This document shows, one piece after another, positions 53,173 to 62,923 of a stretch of DNA of 64,000 bases. The position numbers and the translations under genes are program-made. Each line of letters opens with the position of its first letter. Within the stretch, counting starts at the first letter, position 1. The DNA is from Rhodobacter sp. (GTDB lineage Bacteria > Pseudomonadota > Alphaproteobacteria > Rhodobacterales > Rhodobacteraceae): positions 62,001-126,000 of the forward strand of contig JAIXUH010000034.1 of NCBI GenBank assembly GCA_027484145.1, read 5' to 3'. A model generated the notes under the pieces. It did not search any database. It was not told the DNA's origin and saw only the letters and a program-made list of their open reading frames with translations.

Positions 53173-55458
53173 ATGAAAATCCTCTGCCTTGGTGGTGGCC
53201 CTGCGGGCCTGTATTTTGCCATTTCGATGAAGTTGCGCGATCCGTCGCATCAGGTGACTGTGCTGGAACGCAACCGCGCCAATGATACCTTTGGCTGGGG
53301 CGTGGTGCTGTCGGATGACGCCTTGGGTCGGATGACCAGAAATGACCCCGTCAGCGCGCAGGCGATCCGCGAGAACTTTGCCTATTGGGATGACATTGCC
53401 GTAGTGCATGCCGGGCAGCGCACGGTGTCGGGCGGGCACGGGTTTGCCGGGATCGGGCGCAAGAAGATGCTGATCCTGCTGCAGGCGCGGGCGCGCGAAC
53501 TGGGCGTGGACCTGCAGTTCGAGACCGAGTTCAAGACGGCCGAGGAATATCGCCGTGACTATGACCTTGTGGTGGCAACGGACGGCCTGAATTCGGTCGT
53601 GCGGCGGGAATATCAGGATGTCTTCCAGCCCGATATCGACGTGCGCAAGTGCAAGTTCGTCTGGCTGGGCACCCATGCCAAGTTTGACGATGCCTTTACC
53701 TTCATCTTTGAAAAGACGGCGCATGGCTGGGTCTGGGCGCATGTCTATCAATTTGATGCCGATACCGCGACCTTCATCGTCGAATGCCTGCCCGAGACAT
53801 GGGATCGCTGGGGCTTTGAAGGCATGACCAAGGAAGAAACGGTCGAGACGTGCCGCAAGATTTTTGCGGCACACTTGGGCGGGCATGACCTGATGTCGAA
53901 TGCGGCGCACCTGCGGGGATCGGCGGTCTGGATGCATTTTCCGCGCGTCATCTGCCAGAAATGGTACCACGAGAATGTCGTGCTGATGGGCGATGCGGCG
54001 GCGACAGGGCATTTCTCGATCGGGTCCGGCACACGGCTGGCGATGGACAGTGCCATCGCACTGGCCGACTATCTGCAGTCTGAACCCACGCTGGAAGGGG
54101 CCTTCAAGCGCTACCAGGAGGAACGGCGGGTCGAGGTGTTGCGCCTGCAATCGGCAGCCCGCAACAGCCTTGAATGGTTCGAGGAGGTGGAACGCTATCT
54201 GGACATGCCCGCGCCGCAGTTCGCCTATTCGCTGCTGACCCGGAGCCAGCGGATCAGCCACGAAAACCTGCGCTTGCGCGATCCGGTTTGGCTGCGCGGG
54301 GCCGAGGATTGGTTTGCCGCCCAGCATGGTGGGGCGCCGGGGCGCGCGCCGATGTTTGCGCCGTTCCAACTGCGCGGCATGCGGCTAGAAAACCGCATCG
54401 TGGTGTCGCCCATGGCGCAATACAAATCCGTGGATGGTGTACCGGGGGATTGGCATTTCGTCCACTATGCCGAACGGGCCAAGGGCGGGGCTGGGCTGGT
54501 CTATACCGAAATGACCTGCGTGTCGGCGCACGGCCGCATCACGCCGGGGTGTCCGGGGCTGTATACGCCAAAGCATGAGGCCGGGTGGAAGCGGATCAAC
54601 GATTTCATCCATGCCGAGACAAAGGCCAAAACCTGTTGCCAGATCGGCCATTCCGGGCGCAAGGGATCAACCCAAGTGGGCTGGATGGATGCGGATGCGC
54701 CGCTTGTCTCAGGCAACTGGCCGCTGTTGAGCGCGAGTGCCATTCCATGGGCCGAGGGCAATGCGGTGCCCAAGGCGATGGACCGCGACGATATGGACAA
54801 GGTGCTGCGTCAGTTCATCACGGCAACTGAAATGGCCGAGGCCGCCGGGTTCGACATGATCGAATTGCACGCGGCCCATGGCTACCTTTTGTCCTCCTTC
54901 ATCTCGCCCGTGTCGAACACGCGCGAGGATGAATATGGCGGCAGTCTGGAAAACCGCATGCGCTATCCGCTGGAGGTATTCCGCCAGATGCGCAGCTATT
55001 GGCCGGGCCACAAGCCGATGTCGGTGCGGATTTCTGCGACAGACTGGGTGGGAAGCGATGGCGTGACGCCAGCCGAGGCGGTGCTGATCGCCCAGATGTT
55101 TGCCGCTGAAGGTGCCGATATCATTGACGTCTCCGCCGGGCAGACCACCACGGCGGCGCGCCCGGTCTATGGGCGGATGTTCCAGACCCCGTTCAGCGAC
55201 CGCATCCGCAACGAGGCGGGGCTGGCCACGATGGCGGTTGGCAACATCACCGAAGCCGAACAGGTGAATCAGATCCTGCTGGCTGGACGCGCCGATCTGG
55301 TCTGCCTTGCCCGCCCGCATCTGGCCGACCCCTACTGGACGCTGCACGCTGCCATCCAGCAAGGTGACCGGGGGGCTGACTGGCCCTTGCCCTATCTGGC
55401 CGGGCGCGATCAGGCCGCACGGTTGGCCGCCAAGACGCAGGAGGTGATCCGTGCCTGA
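53173..55458 (+). CDS. abmA: Bifunctional 2-aminobenzoyl-CoA monooxygenase/reductase (AbmA type)
   Basis: This 761-residue fusion has an N-terminal class A flavin monooxygenase (FAD motif [17 protein letters not shown] at 4-20; [20 protein letters not shown] near 273) and a C-terminal old-yellow-enzyme domain from about 395 ([48 protein letters not shown]). The same architecture is annotated as salicylyl-CoA 5-hydroxylase/oxidoreductase. In Azoarcus evansii the enzyme hydroxylates and then reduces 2-aminobenzoyl-CoA to a nonaromatic 2-amino-5-oxocyclohexene carboxyl-CoA. The CoA ligase, Rid protein and beta-oxidation genes downstream favour the 2-amino substrate, but salicylyl-CoA cannot be excluded. 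Confidence 0.88.
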   Translation: MKILCLGGGPAGLYFAISMKLRDPSHQVTVLERNRANDTFGWGVVLSDDALGRMTRNDPVSAQAIRENFAYWDDIAVVHAGQRTVSGGHGFAGIGRKKMLILLQARARELGVDLQFETEFKTAEEYRRDYDLVVATDGLNSVVRREYQDVFQPDIDVRKCKFVWLGTHAKFDDAFTFIFEKTAHGWVWAHVYQFDADTATFIVECLPETWDRWGFEGMTKEETVETCRKIFAAHLGGHDLMSNAAHLRGSAVWMHFPRVICQKWYHENVVLMGDAAATGHFSIGSGTRLAMDSAIALADYLQSEPTLEGAFKRYQEERRVEVLRLQSAARNSLEWFEEVERYLDMPAPQFAYSLLTRSQRISHENLRLRDPVWLRGAEDWFAAQHGGAPGRAPMFAPFQLRGMRLENRIVVSPMAQYKSVDGVPGDWHFVHYAERAKGGAGLVYTEMTCVSAHGRITPGCPGLYTPKHEAGWKRINDFIHAETKAKTCCQIGHSGRKGSTQVGWMDADAPLVSGNWPLLSASAIPWAEGNAVPKAMDRDDMDKVLRQFITATEMAEAAGFDMIELHAAHGYLLSSFISPVSNTREDEYGGSLENRMRYPLEVFRQMRSYWPGHKPMSVRISATDWVGSDGVTPAEAVLIAQMFAAEGADIIDVSAGQTTTAARPVYGRMFQTPFSDRIRNEAGLATMAVGNITEAEQVNQILLAGRADLVCLARPHLADPYWTLHAAIQQGDRGADWPLPYLAGRDQAARLAAKTQEVIRA

Positions 55459-56191
55459 GGGTCTTGAAGGGCGGCGGGTGCTGATCACGGGCGGGGGATC
55501 GGGCGTGGGAGCCGACCTTGCGCGGGGCTTTGCAGCCGCCGGGGCCGAGGTGGTGATTGCCGGACGCCGCCTTTCAGCGCTGGAGACGATTGTGGCCCCC
55601 GGCGTCCGTGCGGTGCAGGCCGATGTGACGGATGAAGCATCGGTGGCCGCGATGTTTGCGGCGGCAGGGCCCTGCGACATTGTCATTGCCAATGCCGGGG
55701 CGGCGGACAGTGCGCCCTTGGGCCGGGTCTCGCTGGCCGATTGGAACGCGATGATCGCGGTCAACCTGACGGGCACGTTCCTGACCTTTCGTGATGGCCT
55801 GCGACAGATGCCGGGCTCGGGGCGGCTGATTGCTGTAGCCTCGGTCGCGGGCCTGCGCGGATACCCCTATATCGCGGCCTATGCGGCGGCCAAGCACGGG
55901 GTTGTCGGCCTTGTACGGGCGGTGGGCGAAGAGGTGGCACGGCGCGACATCACGGTGAATGCGATCTGTCCCGGCTATCTGGACACCGAGATGACCGACC
56001 GCACCGTGGCCAATATCATGCAAAAGACCGGCAAGCCCGAGGCCGAGGCACGTGGTGTGCTTGAAGCCGCCAGCCCGCAGCGGCGGTTGTTCCAGCCGTA
56101 TGAAGTGACCAGCATGGCGCTGTGGCTGTGCTCGGACGCGGCGCGCGGGGTGAACGGGCAGGCCATGGCCATCGCCGGGGGCGCGCCATGA
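55451..56191 (+). CDS. Short-chain dehydrogenase/reductase
   Basis: The protein has 246 residues. TGxxxGxG is present as [21 protein letters not shown] as [15 protein letters not shown], and the catalytic region is [20 protein letters not shown] with K following. It overlaps abmA by 8 bases. In the 2-aminobenzoyl-CoA route an SDR is expected to reduce or oxidise the ring ketone/alcohol of the dearomatised CoA ester. Confidence 0.88.
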   Translation: MPEGLEGRRVLITGGGSGVGADLARGFAAAGAEVVIAGRRLSALETIVAPGVRAVQADVTDEASVAAMFAAAGPCDIVIANAGAADSAPLGRVSLADWNAMIAVNLTGTFLTFRDGLRQMPGSGRLIAVASVAGLRGYPYIAAYAAAKHGVVGLVRAVGEEVARRDITVNAICPGYLDTEMTDRTVANIMQKTGKPEAEARGVLEAASPQRRLFQPYEVTSMALWLCSDAARGVNGQAMAIAGGAP

Positions 56192-56622
56192 CCGAACATT
56201 CCAAACGGCGACTGAAGATGTGGATCCGCCTGTTGGGGGTCACGCGCGCCGCCGAAAACCATCTGCGCGAACATCTGCGGGTGAACCATGACACGACGCT
56301 GCCGCGCTTTGACGTGATGGCCGCGCTGTGGCGCCGGCGCGATGGCGTGACGATGAGCGAGTTGTCGCGGATGCTGCTGGTGTCAAACGGCAATGCGACG
56401 GCGGTGGTGGACCGGCTGGAGAAGGATGGCTTTGTGGCGCGCCGCCCGTCCGAGACCGACCGGCGCACCGTATTTGTTGCTCTGACCGAGGCAGGGCTGG
56501 CCGAGTTCGAGGGCCTTGCCGCCGGGCATGAGGCCGAAGTGTCCAAGGTGTTTGCTACGGTCAGCGAGGCCGATCTGGATGCCTTGACCGAGATTTTGAA
56601 ACGCATGGGGGGCACGACATGA
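56188..56622 (+). CDS. MarR-family regulator 3
   Basis: The protein has 144 residues, starting in the SDR stop (ATGA). The winged helix includes [40 protein letters not shown] and the wing [20 protein letters not shown]. MarR regulators inside aromatic CoA operons usually respond to the aryl-CoA. It probably binds the palindromes at 53096-53127. Confidence 0.9.
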   Translation: MTEHSKRRLKMWIRLLGVTRAAENHLREHLRVNHDTTLPRFDVMAALWRRRDGVTMSELSRMLLVSNGNATAVVDRLEKDGFVARRPSETDRRTVFVALTEAGLAEFEGLAAGHEAEVSKVFATVSEADLDALTEILKRMGGTT

Positions 56623-57431
56623 CGATGATGGCAGGGCTGCGACCCGAGCATTTCCTGTGGGACGTGCAGGACCGTGTGGCGGCGATCCGCCTGAACCGGC
56701 CCGACCGGAAGAACCCGCTGACCTTCGACTCCTACGCCGAGTTGCGCGATACGTTCCGTGCGCTGGTCTATGCCGAGGATGTGGACGTGGTGGTGTTTGC
56801 CTCGAACGGTGGCAACTTCTGTTCGGGCGGCGATGTGCATGACATCATCGGCCCGCTGATCGGGTTGCCGATGAAGGACTTGCTGGCCTTTACCCGTATG
56901 ACGGGCGATCTGGTCAAAGCGATGATCGGCTGCGGCAAGCCAATCATCGCGGCGGTGGATGGGGTGGCGGTGGGGGCGGGCGCGATCATCGCGATGGCGT
57001 CGGATCTGCGGCTGGCCACGCCGGGGGCGAAGTGCGCGTTCCTGTTCACCCGCGTCGGCCTTGCGGGCTGCGACATGGGGGCCTGTGCCATGCTGCCGCG
57101 CATTATCGGGCAGGGACGGGCAGCGGAACTGCTGTACACCGGGCGGGTGATGCGGGCAGAGGAAGGCCAGGCGTGGGGCTTCTGGAACGCCTTGCATGGC
57201 GCGGACGTGCTGGAGGCCGAAGCGATGGCGCTGGCGCGGCGGCTGGCGGCGGGACCGGTGTTCGCGCATGGCATGACCAAGACGCAGTTGAACCACGAAT
57301 GGAACATGGGTCTGGAGCAGGCGATCGAAGCCGAGGCGCAGGCGCAAGCGATCTGCATGCAGACGCGCGATTTCGAACGGGCTTACCGGGCCTTTGTGGC
57401 CAAGGAACAGCCGGTATTCGAAGGAAACTGA
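56619..57431 (+). CDS. Enoyl-CoA hydratase/isomerase 2
   Basis: The protein has 270 residues. Oxyanion-hole segments are [20 protein letters not shown] and [20 protein letters not shown], and [20 protein letters not shown] follows. It overlaps the MarR gene by 4 bases. The family is well supported; it could act as a hydratase, isomerase or ring hydrolase (the crotonase fold includes 6-oxocyclohexene carbonyl-CoA hydrolases), which would suit opening of the ring-derived CoA ester. Confidence 0.88.
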   Translation: MTMMAGLRPEHFLWDVQDRVAAIRLNRPDRKNPLTFDSYAELRDTFRALVYAEDVDVVVFASNGGNFCSGGDVHDIIGPLIGLPMKDLLAFTRMTGDLVKAMIGCGKPIIAAVDGVAVGAGAIIAMASDLRLATPGAKCAFLFTRVGLAGCDMGACAMLPRIIGQGRAAELLYTGRVMRAEEGQAWGFWNALHGADVLEAEAMALARRLAAGPVFAHGMTKTQLNHEWNMGLEQAIEAEAQAQAICMQTRDFERAYRAFVAKEQPVFEGN

Positions 57432-57436
57432 AGGCG

Positions 57437-57487
57437 GGCCGGGGGGCCAGCCCCCCGGACCCCCCGGGATATTTGGTGAAGGGGAAG
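57437..57487 (+). repeat. Dispersed hairpin + GGGATATTTG element, copy D, providing a ribosome binding site
   Basis: GGGGGG (57441-57446), CCAG, CCCCCC (57451-57456) form the hairpin, then GGACCCCCC and a 22-base core (57466-57487) from GGGATATTTG to GAAGGGGAAG. The element fills nearly all of the gap after enoyl-CoA hydratase 2. Its GAAGGGG ends 6 bases before GTG 57490 and serves as the ribosome binding site of the next gene. Confidence 0.7.
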
Positions 57488-57489
57488 CT

Positions 57490-58623
57490 GTGGCGGATCG
57501 AACCTTTCTGGACTGGCCGTTCTTTGAAGATCGGCACCGCGACCTTTCAGCGGCGCTGGAGGCGTGGTGTGGCACGCATTTGCCGGTGGATCACCGCGAT
57601 GTGGACGCGGCCTGCCTGTCGCTGGTGGCAGGTCTGGGCGCCGGAGGGTGGCTGCGCCATTCCGGCGCGGGTGAGGGCGAGCGGCTGGATGTGCGGACGC
57701 TGTGCCTGATCCGCGAGACGCTGGCGCGCCATGATGCACTGGCCGATTTTGCCTTTGCCATGCAGGGGTTGGGGATGGGGCCGGTGTCGCTGTTCGGGAC
57801 AGCCGAGCAGCGGGCCTGGCTAGAGCGGACGCGTGCGGGGACGGCGATTGCCGGCTTTGCACTGACCGAGCCTGAGTCGGGGTCGGATGTGGCGGCGACG
57901 CGGACGACGGCGGCGCGGGTGCAGGGCGGCTGGGTGCTGAATGGCGAAAAGACCTGGATTTCCAACGGCGGGATTGCCGATGTCTATGTGGTCTTTGCCC
58001 GGACGGGTGAGGCGCCGGGGGCCAAGGGGTTATCGGCCTTTCTGATACCGGCAGAAGTGGTGGGGCTGGCCGTGGAGGAGCGGCTGGAGGTGATCGCGCC
58101 ACACCCATTGGCGCGGTTGTCGCTGCGCGACGTGCATCTGCCGGACGCGGCGCTGATTGGCGAGGCGGGGGCTGGGTTCAAGGTGGCGATGGCGGTGCTG
58201 GACGTGTTCCGCTCGACCGTGGGGGCGGCGGCTTTGGGCATGGCGAGGCGGGCGCTGGACGAGACGCTGGCGCGGGTCAAGGCGCGGCGCATTCAGGGGC
58301 AGGCCTTGGCCGAGATGCAGATGGTGCAGGGGCATATCGCCGACATGGCGGTGAAGGTGGATGCGGCGGCCCTGCTCGTCTATCGCGCCGCCTGGACCAA
58401 GGATATGGGGGCCGCGCGGGTGAGCCGCGAGGCGGCGATGGCCAAGCTGTATGCCACCGAGGCCGCGCAAGAGGTGATCGACATGGCGGTGCAGCTGCAT
58501 GGCGGCGAGGGGGTGCGCCATGGGTCGGTCGTTGAGGGGTTGTATCGTGAAATCAGGGCCTTGCGGATTTATGAGGGCGCGTCGGATGTGCAGCGGATTG
58601 TGATCGCGCGGAGTGTGCTGTGA
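57490..58623 (+). CDS. Acyl-CoA dehydrogenase
   Basis: The protein has 377 residues from GTG 57490 ([19 protein letters not shown]). ACAD motifs are [20 protein letters not shown] (FAD region 1), [20 protein letters not shown], and the C-terminal [20 protein letters not shown] with [10 protein letters not shown] carrying a candidate catalytic Glu. It would introduce a double bond into a ring-derived acyl-CoA. The start uses the ribosome binding site embedded in repeat copy D, and an extension further upstream would simply translate the repeat. Confidence 0.88.
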   Translation: MADRTFLDWPFFEDRHRDLSAALEAWCGTHLPVDHRDVDAACLSLVAGLGAGGWLRHSGAGEGERLDVRTLCLIRETLARHDALADFAFAMQGLGMGPVSLFGTAEQRAWLERTRAGTAIAGFALTEPESGSDVAATRTTAARVQGGWVLNGEKTWISNGGIADVYVVFARTGEAPGAKGLSAFLIPAEVVGLAVEERLEVIAPHPLARLSLRDVHLPDAALIGEAGAGFKVAMAVLDVFRSTVGAAALGMARRALDETLARVKARRIQGQALAEMQMVQGHIADMAVKVDAAALLVYRAAWTKDMGAARVSREAAMAKLYATEAAQEVIDMAVQLHGGEGVRHGSVVEGLYREIRALRIYEGASDVQRIVIARSVL

Positions 58624-59045
58624 TGTACCTGCGGCAGATTCAGGTTGAGTTCAACCACTGCGACCCGGCGGGGATCGTGTTCTACCCGCGTTATTTCGAG
58701 ATGACCAATTCGGTCATGGAGAACTTTTTCCGCGAGGTGGCCGGCCAATCCTATGCCGCCATGATGCAGGTGCGCGAAGGCGTGCCGACCGCAAGGCTGG
58801 AGGCCGAGTTTCACGCGCCCTCGCGTCTGGGGGAGGTGCTGGAGTGGCGGCTTGTGGTGACACGGCTGGGCGGGGCCTCGATTGCGGCGACCCTTACGGC
58901 CTGGTGCGGCGATAGCCACCGTGTGACGGCGAAGATGGTCTTGGTGCGCGTTGGGGGTGATGGCCGCCCGATGCCGTGGGAGGATGCGATGCGGGCGAAA
59001 ATCACCACGTTCATGGAACAGGGCATGGAGGCGGGCGATGCATGA
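58623..59045 (+). CDS. 4-hydroxybenzoyl-CoA thioesterase-family hotdog protein
   Basis: The protein has 140 residues, starting in the last base of the preceding stop (TGATG). The 4HBT signature VEFNHCDPAGIVFYPRYFEM contains the catalytic Asp14. It likely releases free CoA from dead-end aromatic or alicyclic CoA esters. Similar thioesterases accompany other aryl-CoA pathways as housekeeping enzymes. Confidence 0.85.
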   Translation: MYLRQIQVEFNHCDPAGIVFYPRYFEMTNSVMENFFREVAGQSYAAMMQVREGVPTARLEAEFHAPSRLGEVLEWRLVVTRLGGASIAATLTAWCGDSHRVTAKMVLVRVGGDGRPMPWEDAMRAKITTFMEQGMEAGDA

Positions 59046-59442
59046 GGTTTTGCACCCCAAGGGCTGGAAGCCGGCGGTTGGTTATTCCAACGGGATGGCG
59101 GCCAAGGGCCGGATGGTCTTTACCGGCGGCATGGTGGGCTGGACCGGCGATTGCGTGTTCGAGACCGATGATTTCGTGGGGCAGGTGCGCCAAGCCTTGG
59201 AGAATATCGTGGCCGTGCTGGCCGAAGCGGGCGCGCGGCCCGAACACATCGTGCGGCTGACATGGTATGTGACGAACAAGGCGGAGTATCTGGCGAACCT
59301 GAAACCCCTTGGGGCGGCTTACAAGGCCACCATCGGGCGGCACTATCCGGCGATGGCCCTGGTGCAAGTGGTGGCGCTGGTCGAGGACCGTGCCAAGGTG
59401 GAGATCGAGGCGACGGCGGTCATTCCGGAGGAGGTGGCATGA
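59038..59442 (+). CDS. Rid-family (YjgF/YER057c/UK114) protein, catalytic Arg replaced by Lys
   Basis: The protein has 134 residues, overlapping the thioesterase gene by 8 bases. The Rid fold is clear from YSNGMAAKGRMVFTGGMVGW, VRLTWYVTNKAEYL and the C-terminal VEDRAKVEIEATAVIP. Canonical RidA has Arg (about 105) before the VEIEA strand to bind the substrate carboxylate; here that position is Lys120. Rid proteins hydrolyse enamines/imines. In this operon it could convert the 2-amino (enamine) ring CoA ester made by AbmA to the 2-oxo compound with release of ammonia; that is inference. Confidence 0.85.
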   Translation: MHEVLHPKGWKPAVGYSNGMAAKGRMVFTGGMVGWTGDCVFETDDFVGQVRQALENIVAVLAEAGARPEHIVRLTWYVTNKAEYLANLKPLGAAYKATIGRHYPAMALVQVVALVEDRAKVEIEATAVIPEEVA

Positions 59443-61073
59443 TGGCGGGCTTGGCATTGGGGCCGACAGGCCATGTGGACCCGTTCACCCGGGATCGTTT
59501 GCCCCCGGCGGAGGCTTGGCCCGAGATCCGGCTGGCGGGATTCGACTACCCGGAATGGCTGAATGCGGCGGTGGAATTGACCGACCGGATGGTGGACAAG
59601 GGTTTTGGCGACCACGTGGCGCTGATCGGCAATGGCCGCAAGCGGACCTACAAGGAACTGACCGACTGGTCGAACCGGATCGCCCATGCGCTGATTGAAG
59701 ATTACGGCGTAAGGCCCGGAAATCGCGTGCTGATCCGGTCCGCCAACAACCCGGCGATGGTGGCAGCGTGGCTGGGAGCGACCAAGGCGGGGGCGGTGGT
59801 GGCGAACACCATGCCGATGCTGCGGGCAGGGGAGTTGACGGCCATCGTCAACAAGGCCGAGATCAGCCATGCACTGTGTGACACGCGCCTGATGGAGGAA
59901 CTGGTGCTCTGCGCCAAGGACTCAGGCTTTCTGAAAACGGTCGTGGGGTTTGACGGCACGGCGAACCATGATGCGGAACTGGATCGCGTGGCACTGGGAA
60001 AACCCGTGCGCTTTGCCCCGCCGCCGGTGGGGCGCGATGATGTGGCGCTGCTCGGCTTTACCTCGGGCACGACGGGAGAGCCGAAGGCCACGATGCATTT
60101 CCACCGCGACCTTCTGATCATCGCGGATGGCTACGCGCGAGAGGTTTTGGGCGTGACGCCCGAGGATGTGTTTGTAGGCAGCCCGCCTTTGGCGTTCACT
60201 TTTGGCCTTGGGGGGCTGGCAGTGTTTCCGTTGCGGTTTGGGGCGGCGGCGGCGCTGTTGGAACAGGCCAGCCCGCCCAACATGATCCAGATCATTCAGG
60301 ACCATAAGGCCACGGTGTGCTTTACCGCACCGACCGCTTACCGGGTGATGTTGAAGGCGATGGACGAAGGCGCCAATCTGTCATCCTTGCGTGCGGCGGT
60401 CAGTGCCGGCGAAACCCTTCCTGCCCCGGTGTATGAGGAATGGATGGCCAAGACCGGCAAGCCGATGCTGGATGGCATTGGCGCGACCGAGATGCTGCAT
60501 ATCTTTCTGACCAACCGCTTCAGCGATCATCGCCCGGCTTGCACGGGCCGCCCGGTCACGGGGTATGAGGCGCGGGTGGTGGATGACGCAGGCCGCGATC
60601 TGCCGCGTGGCGAGGTGGGCCGTCTGGCCGTGCGGGGGCCCACCGGGTGCCGCTACATGGCGGACGACCGTCAGGGCAAGTATGTGCAGAACGGCTGGAA
60701 CCTGACGGGCGACAGTTTCTGGCAGGATGACGAGGGCCGCTTTCACTTTGCCGCCCGTTCCGATGACATGATCATCAGCGCAGGTTACAACATCGCGGGG
60801 CCCGAGGTCGAGGCGGCCTTGCTGTCCCACCCTGCGGTGGCCGAATGCGCGGTGATCGGCGCACCGGATGAGGCGCGCGGCCAGATCGTGCAGGCGCATG
60901 TCGTGCTGGCGCCGGGGTACGCGGGCGACGCACTGATGGTGCGTGACCTGCAAGACCATGTGAAGCGGGTGATCGCGCCCTACAAATACCCGCGCGCGGT
61001 TCTGTTTGTGGCGACGTTGCCAAAGACGCAGACCGGCAAGATCCAGCGCTTTCGGCTGCGTGACGCAACGTAA
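59439..61073 (+). CDS. abmG: Aryl-CoA ligase, likely 2-aminobenzoate-CoA ligase
   Basis: The protein has 544 residues of the acyl-adenylate superfamily, benzoate-CoA ligase branch. The P-loop is LLGFTSGTTGEPKATMHFHR, followed by DGIGATEMLHIFLTNRF, DMIISAGYNIAGPEVEAAL and the C-terminal catalytic Lys in LPKTQTGKIQRFRL. It activates an aromatic acid with ATP and CoA. With AbmA in the same operon the expected substrate is 2-aminobenzoate. It starts 4 bases before the end of the Rid gene and is the last gene of the operon. Confidence 0.85.
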   Translation: MMAGLALGPTGHVDPFTRDRLPPAEAWPEIRLAGFDYPEWLNAAVELTDRMVDKGFGDHVALIGNGRKRTYKELTDWSNRIAHALIEDYGVRPGNRVLIRSANNPAMVAAWLGATKAGAVVANTMPMLRAGELTAIVNKAEISHALCDTRLMEELVLCAKDSGFLKTVVGFDGTANHDAELDRVALGKPVRFAPPPVGRDDVALLGFTSGTTGEPKATMHFHRDLLIIADGYAREVLGVTPEDVFVGSPPLAFTFGLGGLAVFPLRFGAAAALLEQASPPNMIQIIQDHKATVCFTAPTAYRVMLKAMDEGANLSSLRAAVSAGETLPAPVYEEWMAKTGKPMLDGIGATEMLHIFLTNRFSDHRPACTGRPVTGYEARVVDDAGRDLPRGEVGRLAVRGPTGCRYMADDRQGKYVQNGWNLTGDSFWQDDEGRFHFAARSDDMIISAGYNIAGPEVEAALLSHPAVAECAVIGAPDEARGQIVQAHVVLAPGYAGDALMVRDLQDHVKRVIAPYKYPRAVLFVATLPKTQTGKIQRFRLRDAT

Positions 61074-61183
61074 GCCCGGCACGGGGGAAGGCTGCGCCCT
61101 GTTTCCCCTTCGCGCAACGGGGCGGGTCGGCTAAATCCCGCGCATCATCGGCGAAGACTCGCCGGTGCAAGGGGGCTTTTCAG

Positions 61184-61825
61184 ATGGTGGGTCAGACAAT
61201 CGGTCGGGTTGCGGTGGCGCGACCTTTGGCGCCGCGTCACAAGCGCGTCCTTGATCTGGGCCTGCTGGTGCTGGCCTTGCCCATCATCCTTCCGGTTTTG
61301 CTGATCCTTGCGCTGGCGGTGCGGTTGACCTCGCGCGGGCCGGTGCTGTTCTGGCAGGAACGTGTCGGCCTGAACGGTCGCCGCTTTTGGCTGGCCAAGT
61401 TTCGCAGCATGTGCCCCGAGGCCGAGGCAATGCTGCCCGATCTTATCGCCGCAAGTGACCGCGATGGCCTGTGTTTCAAGCAAAGGTCCGATCCGCGCAT
61501 CACGGCCATGGGGCGGATTTTGCGCCGTACGTCGCTGGATGAATTGCCGCAGTTGTGGAATGTGTTGCGTGGCGACATGTCGTTGGTTGGCCCCCGCCCT
61601 GCGCTGCCCGAAGAGGTTGCGCGCTATGACGCAACGGCGATGGGCCGGCTGAAGGGCGTGCCGGGGCTGACGGGCCTGTGGCAAGTGTCAGGTCGCGCTG
61701 ATCTGACGTTTGATCAGATGGTGGCGCTGGATCTGGCCTATCTGGCGCGGCCAAGCCTTGCTGCAGATGTGGTGATCCTTGCGCGCACGCTGCGCGCCGT
61801 CAGCATGGGCCGCGGCGCCTATTGA
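61184..61825 (+). CDS. Polyprenyl-phosphate sugar-1-phosphate transferase (short form)
   Basis: The protein has 213 residues of the PF02397 family. One N-terminal membrane segment (about 22-47, KRVLDLGLLVLALPIILPVL) precedes KFRSM, RRTSLDELPQLWNVLRGDMS, LVGPRPALPEEVA and PGLTGLWQVSGRADL. It transfers a sugar phosphate to undecaprenyl phosphate, the first step of a surface polysaccharide. It lacks the multi-spanning N-terminus of the long forms. Its presence 60 kb from the flippase and glycosidase suggests the catabolic blocks lie within or beside a polysaccharide locus. Confidence 0.9.
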   Translation: MVGQTIGRVAVARPLAPRHKRVLDLGLLVLALPIILPVLLILALAVRLTSRGPVLFWQERVGLNGRRFWLAKFRSMCPEAEAMLPDLIAASDRDGLCFKQRSDPRITAMGRILRRTSLDELPQLWNVLRGDMSLVGPRPALPEEVARYDATAMGRLKGVPGLTGLWQVSGRADLTFDQMVALDLAYLARPSLAADVVILARTLRAVSMGRGAY

Positions 61826-62227
61826 CGCGGCGCATCAGGCGGCGGGGCGGATTGATGGTGGGTGCCGCCTTTGGTGGTGCCGGACGGCCCGGAATGATGA
61901 TGGCGACGAACCATAACTGGTTCGCCGCCACACTCAAGAACGACCCAAGCAACTAGGTCCGGCCGTCAATCGCCGCAACGTCCGGTTCACATGGTCAAAC
62001 ATGACCATTACTCATACACGCGGCAGACACTGCGATGGTGCCCTGTGTGGCCCCGTCTGCCATGACGATGCAACTTGTATGCCAGCCGCAGATGAATCTT
62101 TTCCTAAGCCCACAACTTTTATTTGCGCCGGGTAGGATGAATTCAGTTGGTCAAGTTCTGCCCATCCGGCCCCCGTCCAACACGCGTAGCTCGGATGGTC
62201 TTGATGGCGCCGTTGATCGTCAGCCGA
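61826..62227. other. 402-base gap, no gene called
   Basis: No frame here gives a recognisable protein. A short inverted repeat ATGGTC (61991-61996), AAACAT, GACCAT (62003-62008) is the only ordered element, possibly an operator. Base composition at 62085-62160 is less GC rich than the neighbours. Confidence 0.4.
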
Positions 62228-62455
62228 TCAGTCAGGCCGACGGAATGTGACGGCCACGGCGACACGGCGCAGCAGGGCGCGGCCGCGCGGCAGACCTGCC
62301 AGCAGCGCCAAGGTCACGCCACAGACGATCACGGCCAAGTGGTCGGCCTGCGTCAGCCAGTGGAACGCGCCCGAAGCGTCGGCGGCCAGATGCCCCGGAT
62401 GCGCAAAGGCCGGAGTGGCAAACAGGGCAGCGACAAAGGGTGCACTTTTCTGCAT
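62228..62455 (-). CDS. Small exported/membrane protein with HPGH and DHL motifs
   Basis: The protein has 75 residues from ATG 62455, preceded by a near-perfect AAGGAGGAA ribosome binding site. The N-terminus MQKSAPFVAALFATPAFA is a signal peptide followed by HPGH; FHWLTQADHLAVIVCGVTLA then forms a membrane segment, and the C-terminus is basic. The HPGH and DHL pattern recalls the start of HupE/UreJ transporters, but the protein is far shorter, so it may be a separate small family. A longer frame upstream is rejected because the Shine-Dalgarno sequence decides the start. Confidence 0.6.
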   Translation of the reverse strand: MQKSAPFVAALFATPAFAHPGHLAADASGAFHWLTQADHLAVIVCGVTLALLAGLPRGRALLRRVAVAVTFRRPD

Positions 62456-62923
62456 CGGGGTTCCTCCTTGACAGATCTTGGCCCGGGCCAGTTCATGACC
62501 TTCGGGCAGCATAGTTTGACCTGACCCTGCAAGGCCGGGGGCGAAGGTGTGAAGGGCCAGCAGGTTTTTGGGCGGCGCATTGTGGCAATCCGCCCTTATG
62601 TTGATCAAGAAAGCCTCGTCGGTGCCCATAATTTCGGCAGTTTCGCGCGACGCACCCTTCGCTGCGGCGACAAGATCGCAGGTGGGATGCGTGCGGTGGC
62701 CAGCATTTGCCTTGGCCCAATGGCGGCGCGGGCCTGCCCCTTGTGGTGCGCGGCCGTCTGCCGCAGGCTGCGATGCGGTTGTGGCCGGGATTCGGCCAGT
62801 GGGGCGACGGTCGGGATCATGCCGAAAGCCGATGCCATGGCGTGATGATGTCACGTCAGGCGCGGCTTTAGGCGGCTTGGCATCGCTTGGCCCACACCAT
62901 GTCGCACAGGGCCGGAGGGGCGC
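62456..62923. other. 468-base gap, nothing convincing
   Basis: Frames on both strands are Arg/Pro/Ala rich without motifs. It should contain the divergent promoters of the small exported protein and the phosphodiesterase. Confidence 0.4.
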
